Positions 13,334-24,446 of a stretch of DNA of 64,000 bases are shown one piece after another. Source of the stretch: Papaver somniferum (taxonomy: Eukaryota; Streptophyta; Magnoliopsida; Ranunculales; Papaveraceae); contig NC_039364.1 of assembly GCF_003573695.1 (NCBI RefSeq), forward strand, positions 65,988,256 through 66,052,255, given 5' to 3'. Position numbers and translations under genes: made by a program. The notes beneath the pieces are model-generated. The model was not told the origin of the DNA. It made no database searches and was given only the letters and a program-made list of their open reading frames with translations. Each line of letters opens with the position of its first letter. Position 1 is the first letter of the stretch.

Positions 13334-13803
13334 TGTAGTTGCAGGAAATCCTACACTACACCCCTCGCAAGATATCATTAACATTCAACTCACTTTTGGA
13401 TTAACAATCCTAATTTTATTGATGAATCTTTGAACAATCTTACAAGAAAAGATAAAGGAATCAAGAATAACCACTGATCTAAATTTTCTCTCTCCTATTT
13501 ACTTGCTTCTCACTCAAAAAAGATCTATCCCTTTCCTTTACAACTGAACGGCTATTTATAGGAAATTACGTAATGGGTGACAGCTAATCTGTCCTTTATT
13601 TTAGGATATGACTTGCGACATTTTCGCAACCTTATAAATATCAATCTTGCAAACTTCCTTATTTTCGCAGGATCGTCATGCTTTTCTCATGATTTGACTG
13701 ATGTCGTTTTTTATGTCGTTTCTGAAGTTGTTCTGCTACACTGTCGTGTTGTGTTGTTAATAATTTCGCTGAGGTATTATTGTTGTGAGATTCTGATCCT
13801 ACA
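13334..13803 (-). repeat. Element C, 5' LTR (right)
   Basis: This is a 470-bp direct repeat of 4880-5338. In the sense orientation of gag it is the 5' LTR and would hold the promoter. Confidence 0.9.
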
Positions 13804-16603
13804 CATGGGTTCAACTCTGATTCAAGTCTCAATCGATTCATGGGTGAATGGCTGGGAGAAGAAATTAGAAAACTAGGGTTGTATGCTGTTGGTTCATGTC
13901 TTGCAGAGATTGATTCAAGTGACAGGAAGATGGATTTGGTGCATGAGATGGATGGGAATGAAGTTGTTGTTGGCTTGAAGGTGCAGTAACTGGTGATGGT
14001 TGAATAAATGTTGATTGTGTTGCTGCTGGAGTTTGGTGGGCTGAGAAAGATACAAGAAGTTGGTGTTACTACAGTGAACTAATGGTGATGTTGTTGTCTC
14101 AGGTAGTGAAGCTGTGATGATGTTAAGTTGCAGTTCAGCTTTAATAACAATGAGAAGAAAGTACTGACCTAGATGTATGTTAGGTACTACAGATTTGCAG
14201 GTCCAGTGATTGCAGGAAACTGTAAGGTGGCATGTGCAGTCGAGAGCAGGGATTCTGGTGTTGAGACAATGGGTTTTGAAGTTGAGATTTTTGCCTATGT
14301 TGGTTGTGCTGTGTTGCAATGCAGCTGAACTGGAGAAGTTATGTGTGTTGATTTGCTAATGAAGATGGTTAGGCAGTTGATGCTAAGAGAGACTGATAAG
14401 GAGAAGTGGGTCTGATAGAAGTTGAGTTTACAAGGGATTGTGACTGAAACTGGAGATTTCTGAAGTAACGAGCAGTTGAAGTTCGAAGGCAAGATGGGGT
14501 TCTGAGTATAGCAGAGAAATGGCTCAAGAATCAGCTGAGTTAACTGATACCTGAAGGATGAAGCTGCAGATGCTGAGTTAGTGGTGACGAAACGGCTATT
14601 GATGCTCAGTTAGACGTATATTAGGAGTTAATATTGCAGTTGGTAGCTGAGTGCATTAGAAGTTGAGTTGCTGCTCAGGTTATTTGTGCTTGGGGTTAGT
14701 GAAGCTGGTGATGAGGAACATATAAGTGGTGTTGGTGTTTGAAGTTGTGAGATGAAATTGTAGGTGATGTCGTTTGATGGATGAGATGATGAGAACATAT
14801 GGAAGTACTGGTTTAGATGTATGCCTAGGGTACATGGAATGACTTCACAGGCATGTTCAGCTGCAATTTCTTAGTCGTCACAGAGGAGAGGAAGCATGAG
14901 GGTTGAATGCAGTTCAAGTTGTTGCAGCTGAGTAGAAACAGATGGGAGTTTGAAGATGAGCTGAAATGGGGATGAAATTGAGCTACAGGCTGAATTGCAG
15001 TGCAGTTCTGGTGGAACAAGAAGAATGGAATGGAGTCGAAACTGAAGTTACAAAATGGTTAAAACTGATGTGAATCTACAGATGTTGCTGCCAAGATCGA
15101 ATCAATGGGAGATGACAGGTGGACTGTTACTCCAGTGGTGCAATTGAGCAGCTGAGGAATGAATTGTAGTTGTTGTTATGAATGGAGAAATTGCAGGTGA
15201 ACTGTTGGGATTGCAGTTGAGATGGAAACAAGCTATGGTGATTGAAATGGGTTGAGTTTGAACCAGTGCAGGAGCTGAAGAAGTAATGCATCAATATGGT
15301 GCAACAGTGGTTGTCCTGGCAAGATGGCCTGCAAAATGGCTTAGGTCATGACCTGTTAGACCAGTCAGTCTTGTTAGACTTTGACTCGGGTCTGACTAGA
15401 CCACCTGACTCATGTGAACCGGTTTGACTCAGTGACTTTGACTAAGTTGACTCGATTGACTGACCGGTGACCGGGTGGACTTTGCCGGTCACCTGAAATA
15501 CTTTAGCCGGCCAAGTTCCGGCCACTATACCAGCTTTCCGGCGACCACTTTTGGAGCATATTTTCTGCCTGGGTATTTCTCACATATGGGCTTGGTGGAC
15601 ATCTTTGTATTGGACTTTTGGAGATTTGACCTAATTTTAGAAGTTGGAGAAAAGCTACAAAAGGAAAGTTTTCTACTTCCTTAGGAGATGACGTATTTTT
15701 TCTACTTGGAGTTTGGAGGAGAGCGGCGATTCTACTAGGGTTTGCTTTTCGCATATTTTTCATTTCATTATTTTATGATTATGATTATGATGAACTCAAA
15801 AGCTATGAGTAGCTAAATACTATTATTGGTTATGGGATAAAGTGGATTTCACAAATGATATTTGATTCAATGAATTAGTTTTGTCTCAACTTTATTGTTT
15901 ATGATTCATGGTTAATATTGTTTTATGATTTGAATGCTAGTTTGGTTGAGTCCGGAATCAATTAGATTAGTCTTCATCTCTATTGCTACATTAGGGTTAT
16001 TATACGAAAAAGTGATAATTCCTGATTACAAGTAGCATAAATGTGAGTAGTTCTTGTAGTGATATATCCTACTAGTCACATATGAATCATAACTTTTGTT
16101 AAAACAAATTAGTACTTTTACACGTTTGTTTGCATTGATTAGTCTTATTTCATAGAACTTAATGCACTTAGGGAGTTAAACTTAATTGTGCTTTTACACT
16201 TTAGGTTGCTTTTTAGGTAGATTTCACAATAGCATCTTTTAATGTTGTTTGTGATAAAATCGGGAAATAAACGGGATACTCTTGCGATCAAGGTATACTA
16301 GGACTTTTAGTAAATGAGAGATTAAAATACCAATTCTAGTCATTGATGAAAATACATGTTTGTGAATGATACTATCCCGTGACCAATATCTTCTCTTTAT
16401 TGATTATTCAAATTATTTTATTGCTTTCAATTACTTTTATTGCTTTGCTAAAAAAAATCCCCCCTTGGTTACTAAGAAACTGAAATTTTATAACAACAAA
16501 AGCCTCTCTGTGGGAACGAACTCTTTCTTACCACGTACTTCATTTATTTTAGTAGAGTGAGAAAGTGAAATTATTTTTGACGCATACGACAGCGATTAAA
16601 TTT

Positions 16604-16621
16604 TGGCGCCGCTGCCGGGGA
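16604..16621 (+). promoter_or_regulatory. Primer-binding site of element A (Asp-tRNA type)
   Basis: TGGCGCCGCTGCCGGGGA lies within about 10 bp of the 5' LTR end. It differs by one base from the site complementary to plant tRNA-Asp that Athila-type elements use. Confidence 0.85.
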
Positions 16622-16759
16622 GGCATACGGCTTGTTATTAAGTTTTTAGTTTCTTATCATCATTTATACTTTCATATTTGTTTTCTTGTCTTGTTTCTCA
16701 CTTGTTTGCGAGAATTGTTTTCAGGTACCTAATCCCTGGCTTCTAAAGAATTGTTTACG

Positions 16760-18129
16760 AGATTTTTCGATCGGATTTTGGAGGAGTTTTTGTGCGATTA
16801 AATCGCTGAAACTTCATGGGTAGTTGTGATATGTCCTAAAAAAAGCTAGTATGGGTGTTTGTTTCAATAAAATTTGTCTGGATAACTTGGTTTAATTCAA
16901 ACAGGGAGTTGGAGGAAAAACATGAGCTTACACGAGTTGTGGTGAATCTAAACGTGTACTGCACGTGTTTGGAAGCCTTAATCAACACTTTGGAACGTGA
17001 AAAAAATTTACAAGGAATTTAATCCAGCTTCAGATGCGTAAAAATCAAAATCATTGATAAAAAAAGAAAGAAACTATCCCGAGTAAATGAAGATTATTTG
17101 GAGTTAATGGAGGAGATTCAATGTCGCAATCACGTATAAATATGTTCACAAGGTATCATAGAAGGGGTGTCGAGAGTTTGGGGGGCTGAGGAGAGCCAGA
17201 GAAGAAGAAATTAGAGTTTTCTCAAACTCGGTTTCTGTTGTTGCTGCTGCTTCACCAAGAACACGAAGAACATAAAACCCACACAGAGCAGTCTTATTTT
17301 GCTACAGTTTCAGCGACTGTCGCCCGACAGTCTTATTTGTTATAGTGACAGTCTTATTTGTTACTGTCGCAGGACAGTCTTATTTGCCGAGGGTCGTAGT
17401 TCTCTGGTTTGTAACAAATATAACTGTTACAAACCCGGTTTTGAATTATCTCTCCCTTTTCATCATTTGTAAACCCATCTTTGAGCATAAATGAAATCAA
17501 CTTTTGAGCGTGTTTCCAACATGATGAGAGGCTAATTTCTCCCACAACCAAGGCAGTGAGGAAGCTATTTACGCATGAATAATTGCTAATCATTTATTTC
17601 CTCTAATTTATAATTTATAATTCACTCAATCATTGCTTTTGCAGAGTTTTTAATTGTTTGCAAAAAATTTCTTCATTAGTTGTGATTCAATTAGATAGAT
17701 TATGCTTTGTTTAGATAATCTATGTTTAGGGATACAATTAATTTTTGAGAATTTTCCAGATTATTTGTAGTTAAGATATAAAGGACTTAAAAGATAATTA
17801 GAGTTTTGGATTTTTTACCATCATTAATTCATGTGTAATAGTGGAATCAGTGTCTTGGTTGTTTTCTAATACCTCTAGCCCACTTTGTTAATATTTTTGT
17901 ATATAATTTTATTAAATCTTTAAATTTAATCTTCACAAGTCCGAGAGTTTGAACCTCATTACTACAACATCATTCGAAAAATATTATCAGTACACAAGTC
18001 CTTCAACACTTTCGCATACTTGGGAACTTGCTTGATAGCATCAATGAGTGGTATGTTCACATGAATCTTCTTTAGAACGTCTAAAATCTCCTTTTCTAGT
18101 TCCGCCTTCTTAGAACTTGCAAATCTGCG
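16760..18129 (-). repeat. Left arm of a 1.37-kb inverted repeat (truncated LTR B plus A gag)
   Basis: Positions 16760-17989 are the reverse complement of LTR B from its TGATAA start to about 1.2 kb in; the last 390 bp or so of the LTR are missing. Positions 17990-18129 are the reverse complement of the A gag sequence that borders LTR B on the other side (19009-19175). This block therefore copies the LTR B insertion junction in opposite orientation. It replaces the N-terminal gag coding region expected here. Confidence 0.9.
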
Positions 18130-19175
18130 AACAAGACGGTGGCCCAAGCTATGATAATACAATACTTCTTGATGCAGCGGGTGGTGGAGATCTAGTGAAC
18201 AAGACGGTGGACCAAGCTACTGAGTTGATTGGAAGTATGGCTGCGAACTCGCAACAATTCTACACAAGAGGTGAACCAATGGTTAGGCGAGTGCATGAAG
18301 TTACGGAGTCATCATCACACCGTGATCAAAGTATGGATAACATGGAGCAAATGATGTAAAAGATGGATGCGGTTATTTTACCTTCATATGGTGAAGAGTT
18401 GGAGCAAGCTAGTGCAGTCTTTCCAAATCAACAAAGACGGTATGATCCCTACTCCAACACCTACAATCCGGGATGGAGAGATCACCCCAACTTTAGCTAT
18501 GCAAACAAGCAAGGCGCGGTTCAACAACCTACATTCAACCGTTCGGGTGGAATTCAACCACAACAACAACATTCCAGCCGCAACAACAACAATTTCAGCA
18601 ACCACAACAATCGACGCAAAATCAAGGTTCCGATATCGATGCAAAGCTTCAAACTTTTATGCAAGGCATTTCTACCATGTTTAAGGAAAGTCAACAAGAA
18701 ACTAAGAGTGTTATCAAGGAGTTGCGGACACAAATGGGCTCCATGGCTATTGATATAAACAAGTTGAAGTCACAAAATAGTGGGAAACTCCCTTCTCAAC
18801 CTATCAACCCAAAAGAGGGTGTCAATGCTATTACGTTGAGAAGTGGTACACAACTTGTGCAACCCGAGGTTACTGATTCGGGGAAGGTGGAAACACCAAA
18901 GGAGCCGGTTTGGAGGAAAAGAGGGATGAAATTCCCCAAACACCCGAGGTACCTATTCCTAACTCTAAAACTCCGGTTTCTACTTATGTTCCTCCTTTAC
19001 CTTTTACTCGCAGATTTGCAAGTTCTAAGAAGGCGGAACTAGAAAAGGAGATTTTAGACGTTCTAAAGAAGATTCATGTGAACATACCACTCATTGATGC
19101 TATCAAGCAAGTTCCCAAGTATGCGAAAGTGTTGAAGGTTCAAACTCTACTTATGTTCCTCCTTTACTTATGTAC
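18130..19175 (+). pseudogene. gag fragment of element A
   Basis: This is the C-terminal part of an Athila-like gag in several frames. It includes a Q/N-rich stretch with NTYNPGWRDHPNFSYAN (18363-18650), a segment with INKLKSQNSGKLPSQPINPKEG (18659-18900; two short pieces of one stretch), and the conserved tail before protease (18910-19140, with AELEKEILDVLKKIHVNIPL). A TAA interrupts at 18358. At least two frameshifts follow. The retrotransposon gag N-terminal domain is absent, replaced by the inverted LTR B block. A repeat of about 22 bp, aacaagacggtgg(c/a)ccaagct, occurs at 18129 and 18198 near the inversion breakpoint. Coding resumes after solo LTR B at 20772. Confidence 0.75.
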
Positions 19176-20384
19176 TGATAATATTTTTCGAATGATGTTG
19201 TAGTAATGAGGTTCAAACTCTCGGACTTGTGAAGATTAAATTTAAAGATTTAATAAAATTATATACAAAAATATTAACAAAGTGGGCGAGAGGTATTAGA
19301 AAACAACCAAGACACTGATTCCACTATTACACATGAATTAATGATGGTAAACAATCCAAAACTCTAATTATCTTTTAAGTCCTTTATATCTTAACTCACA
19401 AATAATCTGGAAAATTCTCAAAAATTAATTGTATCCCTAAGCATATATTATCTAAATAAAGCATAACCTATCTAATTGAATCACAACTAATGAAGAATTT
19501 TTTTGCAAACAATTAAAAACTCTGCAAAAGCAGTGATTGAGTGAATTATAAATTAGAGGAAATAAATGATTACCAATTATTCATGCGTAAATAGCTTCCT
19601 CACTGCCTTGGTTTTTGGAGAAATTAGCCTCTCATCATGTTGGAAACACGCTCAAAAGTTGATTTCATTTATGCTCAAAGATGGGTTTACAAATGATGAA
19701 AAGGGAGAAATAATTCAAAACCGGGTTTGTAACAATTATATTTGTTACAAACCAGAGAACTACGATCCTCGGCAAATAAGACTGTCCTGCGACAGTAACA
19801 AATAAGACTGTCACTGTAACAAATAAGACTGTCGGGCGACAGTCGCTGAAACTGTAGCAAAATAAGACTGCTCTGTGTGGGTCTTATGTTCTTCGTGTTC
19901 TTGGTGCAGCAGCAACAACAACAGAAACCGAGTTTGGTAAAACTCGAATTTCTTCTTCTCTGGCTCTCCTCAGCCCCCCAAACTCTCGACACCCCTTCTA
20001 TGATACCTTGTGAACATATTTATACATGATTGCGACATTGAATCTCCTCCATTAACTCCAAATAATCTTCATTTACTTGGGATATTTTCTTTCTTTTGAT
20101 TTTTACGCATCTGAAGCTGGATTAAATTCCTTATAAATCTTCTTCACGTTCCAAAGTGTTGATTAAGGCTTCCAAACACGTGCAGTACACGTTTAGATTC
20201 ACCACAACTCGTGTAAGCTCATGTTTTTCCTCCAACTCCCTGTTTGAATTAAACCAAGTTATCCAGACAAATTTGATTGAAACAAACACTCATACTATCT
20301 TTTTTTAGGACATATCACAACTACCCATGAAGTTTCAACGGTTTAATCGCACAAAAACTCCTCCAAAATCCGAACGAAAAATCT
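19009..20384 (+). repeat. Right arm of the inverted repeat
   Basis: This is the reverse complement of 16760-18129, with a spacer of about 880 bp between the arms. The arms look nearly identical by eye. The right arm has an extra stretch of about 30 bp at 19140-19168 that copies sequence from 18979-19000. Transcripts through both arms would fold into a long hairpin. Confidence 0.9.
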
Positions 20385-20771
20385 GCCTGTGAAAATAAAT
20401 ATTTTCCCGCCAAAATATTTTTTTTGACTTTGTGAAGAAGGTCACCCCTTATCCAGTGGTCGCCCCTTATCCAGTGGTCACCCCTTATCCGTTGCTGGAG
20501 TCCGAATAACACATGTCCTTTGGGGTGCCTTAAGTAATTTTTCTGGGGTGTTTCCAGCATTTTTCTGGGTTCCTCCGGGCTCCGGCGCATTTCTTGGGTG
20601 TTTTTACTCTCTATCCTGGGGTGTAAAACACCACTTTTCGAGCCAATTTCGCCGCAAGAACTTATTTTTCCAAAAACATCTACAAAAACATAAAATAACA
20701 CAATAAATATTTAATTGAGTCTAACAATAGAGAACATTGAGGACAAATTAGACACAAAAATGTGTCTATCA
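19176..20771 (+). mobile_element. Solo LTR of family B (copy 2)
   Basis: This 1596-bp sequence begins TGATAATATT and ends GTCTATCA, flanked by TGTAC (19171-19175 and 20772-20776). It interrupts the A gag-pol frame: the sense before it (AKVLK) continues after it (CTNKERLKGNE). It aligns with 2838-4384 and with the inverted block at 16760-17989. Near 20449-20503 an 18-bp phrase (gtcaccccttatccagtg) is repeated three times with changes. Confidence 0.92.
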
Positions 20772-23700
20772 TGTACCAATAAGGAAAGGCTCAAAGGTAA
20801 TGAAGTGCTAAGTGTGGGGGAGAATGCTTCGGGAAGCTTACAACACAAACTCCCACTGAAATGTAAGGATCCCGGTAGCTTTGACATTCCAGTCACAATT
20901 GGTAACACCAAATTTAACAAAGCTATGTTGGATTTAGGTGCATCCGTTAATGTTATGCCCGCATCTATGTACAATTCACTTGAGTTAGGTCCTCTTAAAA
21001 AGACTGGAATTGTATTGCAATTATCCGATCGCTCTAATGTTTACCCAATGGGTATTGTTGAGGATGTTCTTGTGAAGGTTAATCAACTTGTATTTCCAGC
21101 TGACTTTTGCGTGTTAGAGATGAATGAAGGGTCACTGGACTCGTCTTTTCCATTGATACTTGGGCGTCCTTTCATGAAAACGGAGAAAACCATTATTGAT
21201 GTGGACAAGGGAACGCTAACTATGGTGTTTGATGGAGAAACAATACGTTTCAACATTTTCGAGACGATGAGATATCCTAGTGATGTCCACTCTTGTTTCT
21301 CCATTGATGTTATGGATACATTGGCATAACAAGTGTTTGAATTGAATGGTGATGATGCTCTGGAAACCGTTTTAACTACATCCATGGATAATGGTGTAGA
21401 GTGTGGTAATGAAATCAAGGAAGCCCTTGGTGATCTTAATTCACTACAAGGATTCCCGGAAACTCATAATATCTCTTTTATTTCTTTACCATGCAGTGAT
21501 GAAAAGCTTGTAACTTCCATTGTTAAATCTCCAAAGTTAGAATTGAAACCTCTTACCGATCACCTAAAGTACTTGTACTTGGGTGACAAGGAAGATTTAC
21601 ATGTGATTGTTTCTAACAAGCTTAGTGAATTACAGGAGCAAAAAATTCTAAGGGTGCTAAGGAAGTACAAGACGGCCATAGGATGGACAATTGCTGATAT
21701 CAAGGGGTATAAGCCCTGCCGTGTGTATGCACAAAATCCATTTGGAGGACGATGCAAAGCCTACAAGGGAAGCGCAACGTCATTTGAACCCTCCCATGAT
21801 GGAAGTTGTGAAAAAGGAGATACTAAAGCTTTTGGATGTGGGTGTTATCTATCCCATATCCGATAGCAAGTGGGTGAGCCCGGTACAAGTAGTACCAAAG
21901 AAATCAGGTGTGACGGCGGTGGAGAATGATAAGAACGAACTTGTTCCAACTCGTGTGCAAACCGGTTGGAGAGTTTGTATTGATTACATGAAATTGAATG
22001 CCACCACTAGGAAGGATCATTTTCCATTGCCTTTTATTGATCAAATGCTTGAACGTTTAGCTGGACACTCTTACTATTGCTTCCTTGATGGTTATTCAGG
22101 TTACAATCAGATTATGATAGCACCGGAGGATCAAGAGAAAACCACTTTCACTTTTCCTTTCGTTACTTTTGCTTATAGAAGGATGCCTTTTGGCTTGTGC
22201 AATGCTCCAGCTACCTTTCAAAGGTGTATGGTAAGTATCTTCTCAGAATATGTTGAAAACATAATCGAAGTGTTTGTGGATGACTTTAGTGTCTTTGGTG
22301 ATTCATTTGACCTTTGCTTGCACAACTTGTCATTAATCCTTAAACGATATGTTGAAACAAATCTTGTGCTAAATTGGGAGAAGTACCATTTCATGGTAAC
22401 TCATGGCATAGTTTTAGGCCATATAATATCTTCTAAAAGCTTGGAAGTCGATAAATATAAAATAGACCTTATTCATGCTTTAACCCCTCCCACTACGGTG
22501 AGGGAGATACGCTCTTTTCTTGATCATGCAGGTTTTTATCGTAGATTTATCAAGTATTTTTCCAAGATAGCATCAACACTTTGCAACTTATTGCAAAAAG
22601 ATGTGGTTTTTAACTTTGATGAAAAGTGCATGGCGGCATTCAATCGTTTGAAAGAACTTTTGATTTCTTCCCCTATCATTAAACCACCAGATTGGAGCAA
22701 GACTTTTGAGCTCATGTGTGATGCAAGTGATTATGCGGTTGGTGCGGTGCTTGGGAAACGTGTGGGTAAGATACCTCATGCTATTTATTATGCTTATAGA
22801 ACGTTAAATGAGGCCCAACAAAACTACACAACCACTGAAAAAGAGTTGTTAGCCATTGTTTTTGCTTTTGAAAAGTTTCGCTCTTATCTAATTGGTACAA
22901 AAGTTGTTTTCTTTTCTGATCATGCAGCGCTTAGGTACTTGCTAATGAAGAAAGAAGCGAAACCGAGGCTTATACGATGGATCTTACTCTTGCAAGAGTT
23001 TGATATTGAAATCAAAGACAAGAAAGGAATTGAGAACACCGTTGCGGATCACTTGAGCCATCTTGCTGTGGACAAGGAAGCTATCCCGTTGCGTGAAAGT
23101 TTCCCGGATGAGCAACTATTCTCAATTGCCTTTGGAGAACCATGGTATGCTGACATTGTGAACTACTTGGTGTCTAAAAAAATACCAAAGAACTTTTCTC
23201 GTGCTGAGAGGGATAAACTTAAGAGGTTAGGGAACCAATACATATGGGATAATCCATACTTATGGAAACAAGGTAGTGACCAAGTATTACGAAGGTGCGT
23301 TCCCGAATCTGAATTTAATTCTATCTTGTCTTTTTGTCACTCTTATGCTTGCGTAGGACATTTTGGGAGTAAGAGAACCGATTGCAAGGTACTCTTTAAA
23401 CAAGGTTCTATTGGCCAACCTTGTTTAAATATGCATATACATTTTGTACAACTTGTGATAGGTGCCAAAGAACAGGCAATCTAGGTGCCCGAAATCAAAT
23501 GCCACAAACTTTTATTCAATTTATTGAAGTTTTTGATTTATGGGGTATTGATTTTATGGGTTCTTTTGTCAACTCTCATGGGAATCTTTATATCTTACTT
23601 TCCGTTGATTATGTCTCGAAATGGGTGGAAGCTAAGGCCACCCCGACTAATGATTCTAAAGTGGTTTCAGATTTTGTGCAAGCTAATATCTTTGCAAGGT

Positions 23701-24446
23701 TTGGAATTCCAAGAGCTATAATTAGCGATGGGGGTTCTCACTTCAAAAACAGGATCTTACAAAACTTGTTGAAGAAGTACAATGTGTCGCACAAGATTGC
23801 AACACCTTATCATCCCCAACCAAATGAACAAGCCGATGTTTCCAACCGGGAGGTGAAATCTATTCTAGAGAAGACGGTGAACCCAACAAGGAAAGATTGG
23901 AGCATGCGACTTAATGATGCTTTGTGGGATTATAGAACCGCATACAAGACACCTATCGGGATGTCTTCCTTTAGGCTTGTGTATGGTAAACCTTGTCATT
24001 TACCCGTTGAAATTGAGCATAAGGCGTTTTGGGCTATTAAGCAATGCAATATGGAGATGGATGGGGCTGGAAAGCAAAGGAAGTTACAACTCCAAAAGCT
24101 AGAGGAGCTTCGCAATGATGCATTTGAAAGCTCGCGCATTTACAAGGAGAAAACGAAGGCCTTTCATGATAATATGATTTCTAGAAAACAATTTTGTGTT
24201 GGGCAGAAAGTGCTTTTGTTTAATTCTCGTTTGCATTTATTTCCGGGTAAATTAAGGTCACGTTGGATCGGACCCTTTATTGTTACTAATGTGTTTTCTC
24301 ATGGTGCAGTAGAAATTCGTAGCATAGATACAGGCAAGGAACTTAAAGTTAATGGGCACCGTTTGAAACCATATTATGAGAATTTCACTTCCGAAGTGGT
24401 GGAAGGAGCTAATTTTGTGGATGCACTCCCTCTGGAGGAGGCATAG
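20772..24446 (+). pseudogene. Protease-RT-RNase H-integrase polyprotein of element A
   Basis: Protease comes first (about 20772-21329), with LDLGASVNVMP as active site and LILGRPFM near its end. A TAA at 21327-21329 interrupts, and the same frame continues to about 21705, where a 1-base shift moves to the next frame. RT and RNase H occupy 21691-23400: [26 protein letters not shown], the catalytic FVDDFS (about 22273-22290), then RNase H with [11 protein letters not shown] (about 22720). A second frameshift near 23400 falls in the integrase zinc finger (histidines in [15 protein letters not shown] from 23445). The integrase core has D in WGIDFMG, D in IISDGGSHF and a Glu in [10 protein letters not shown], followed by the C-terminal DNA-binding region ending at 24446. 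The copy is non-functional as it stands. Confidence 0.93.

Larger units (their letters stand above)
4880..13803 (-). mobile_element. Element C: non-autonomous Tat-like gypsy element with gag-PR and an antisense gene
   Basis: The element is bounded by direct repeats beginning TGTAGTTGCAGG and ending GATCCTACA. Flanks are aatgg (4875-4879) and catgg (13804-13808), a 5-bp target duplication with one mismatch, and the host site is the 5' LTR of element A. Sense orientation is minus: a primer-binding-like TGGCGC follows the right LTR, gag and protease read leftwards, and a purine tract (AGAAGAGGCAAGA, minus strand, 5339-5351) precedes the left LTR. There is no RT, RNase H or integrase. Between protease and 3' LTR lies an antisense intron-containing gene. 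Element D has the same architecture, so this is a propagated family structure and not a private deletion. Confidence 0.88.
2623..16596 (+). repeat. 5' LTR of element A, in three pieces
   Basis: The LTR pieces are 2623-2837, 4390-4879 and 13809-about 16596. Each aligns in order with the 3' LTR at 26540-30059. The breaks correspond to solo LTR B and element C. The left copy lacks about 30 bp near 13918 that are present in the 3' LTR near 27350. Long open frames on the minus strand of this LTR also occur in the 3' LTR and look like composition artefacts. Confidence 0.9.

Noticed and set aside
13915..14319. Long minus-strand ORFs in LTR A (also near 27379-27956 and 28289-28483)
   Set aside because: They recur because both are LTR copies. 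Composition (H, L, N, S, T rich) is that expected from the reverse strand of a T/G-rich LTR, with no domain.
15463..15545. GCCGG/CCGGC cluster in LTR A as part of the MULE motif family
   Set aside because: The pair there has a 7-base spacer, lacks the CATnnTCG tail and simply repeats at 28925-29008 with the LTR.
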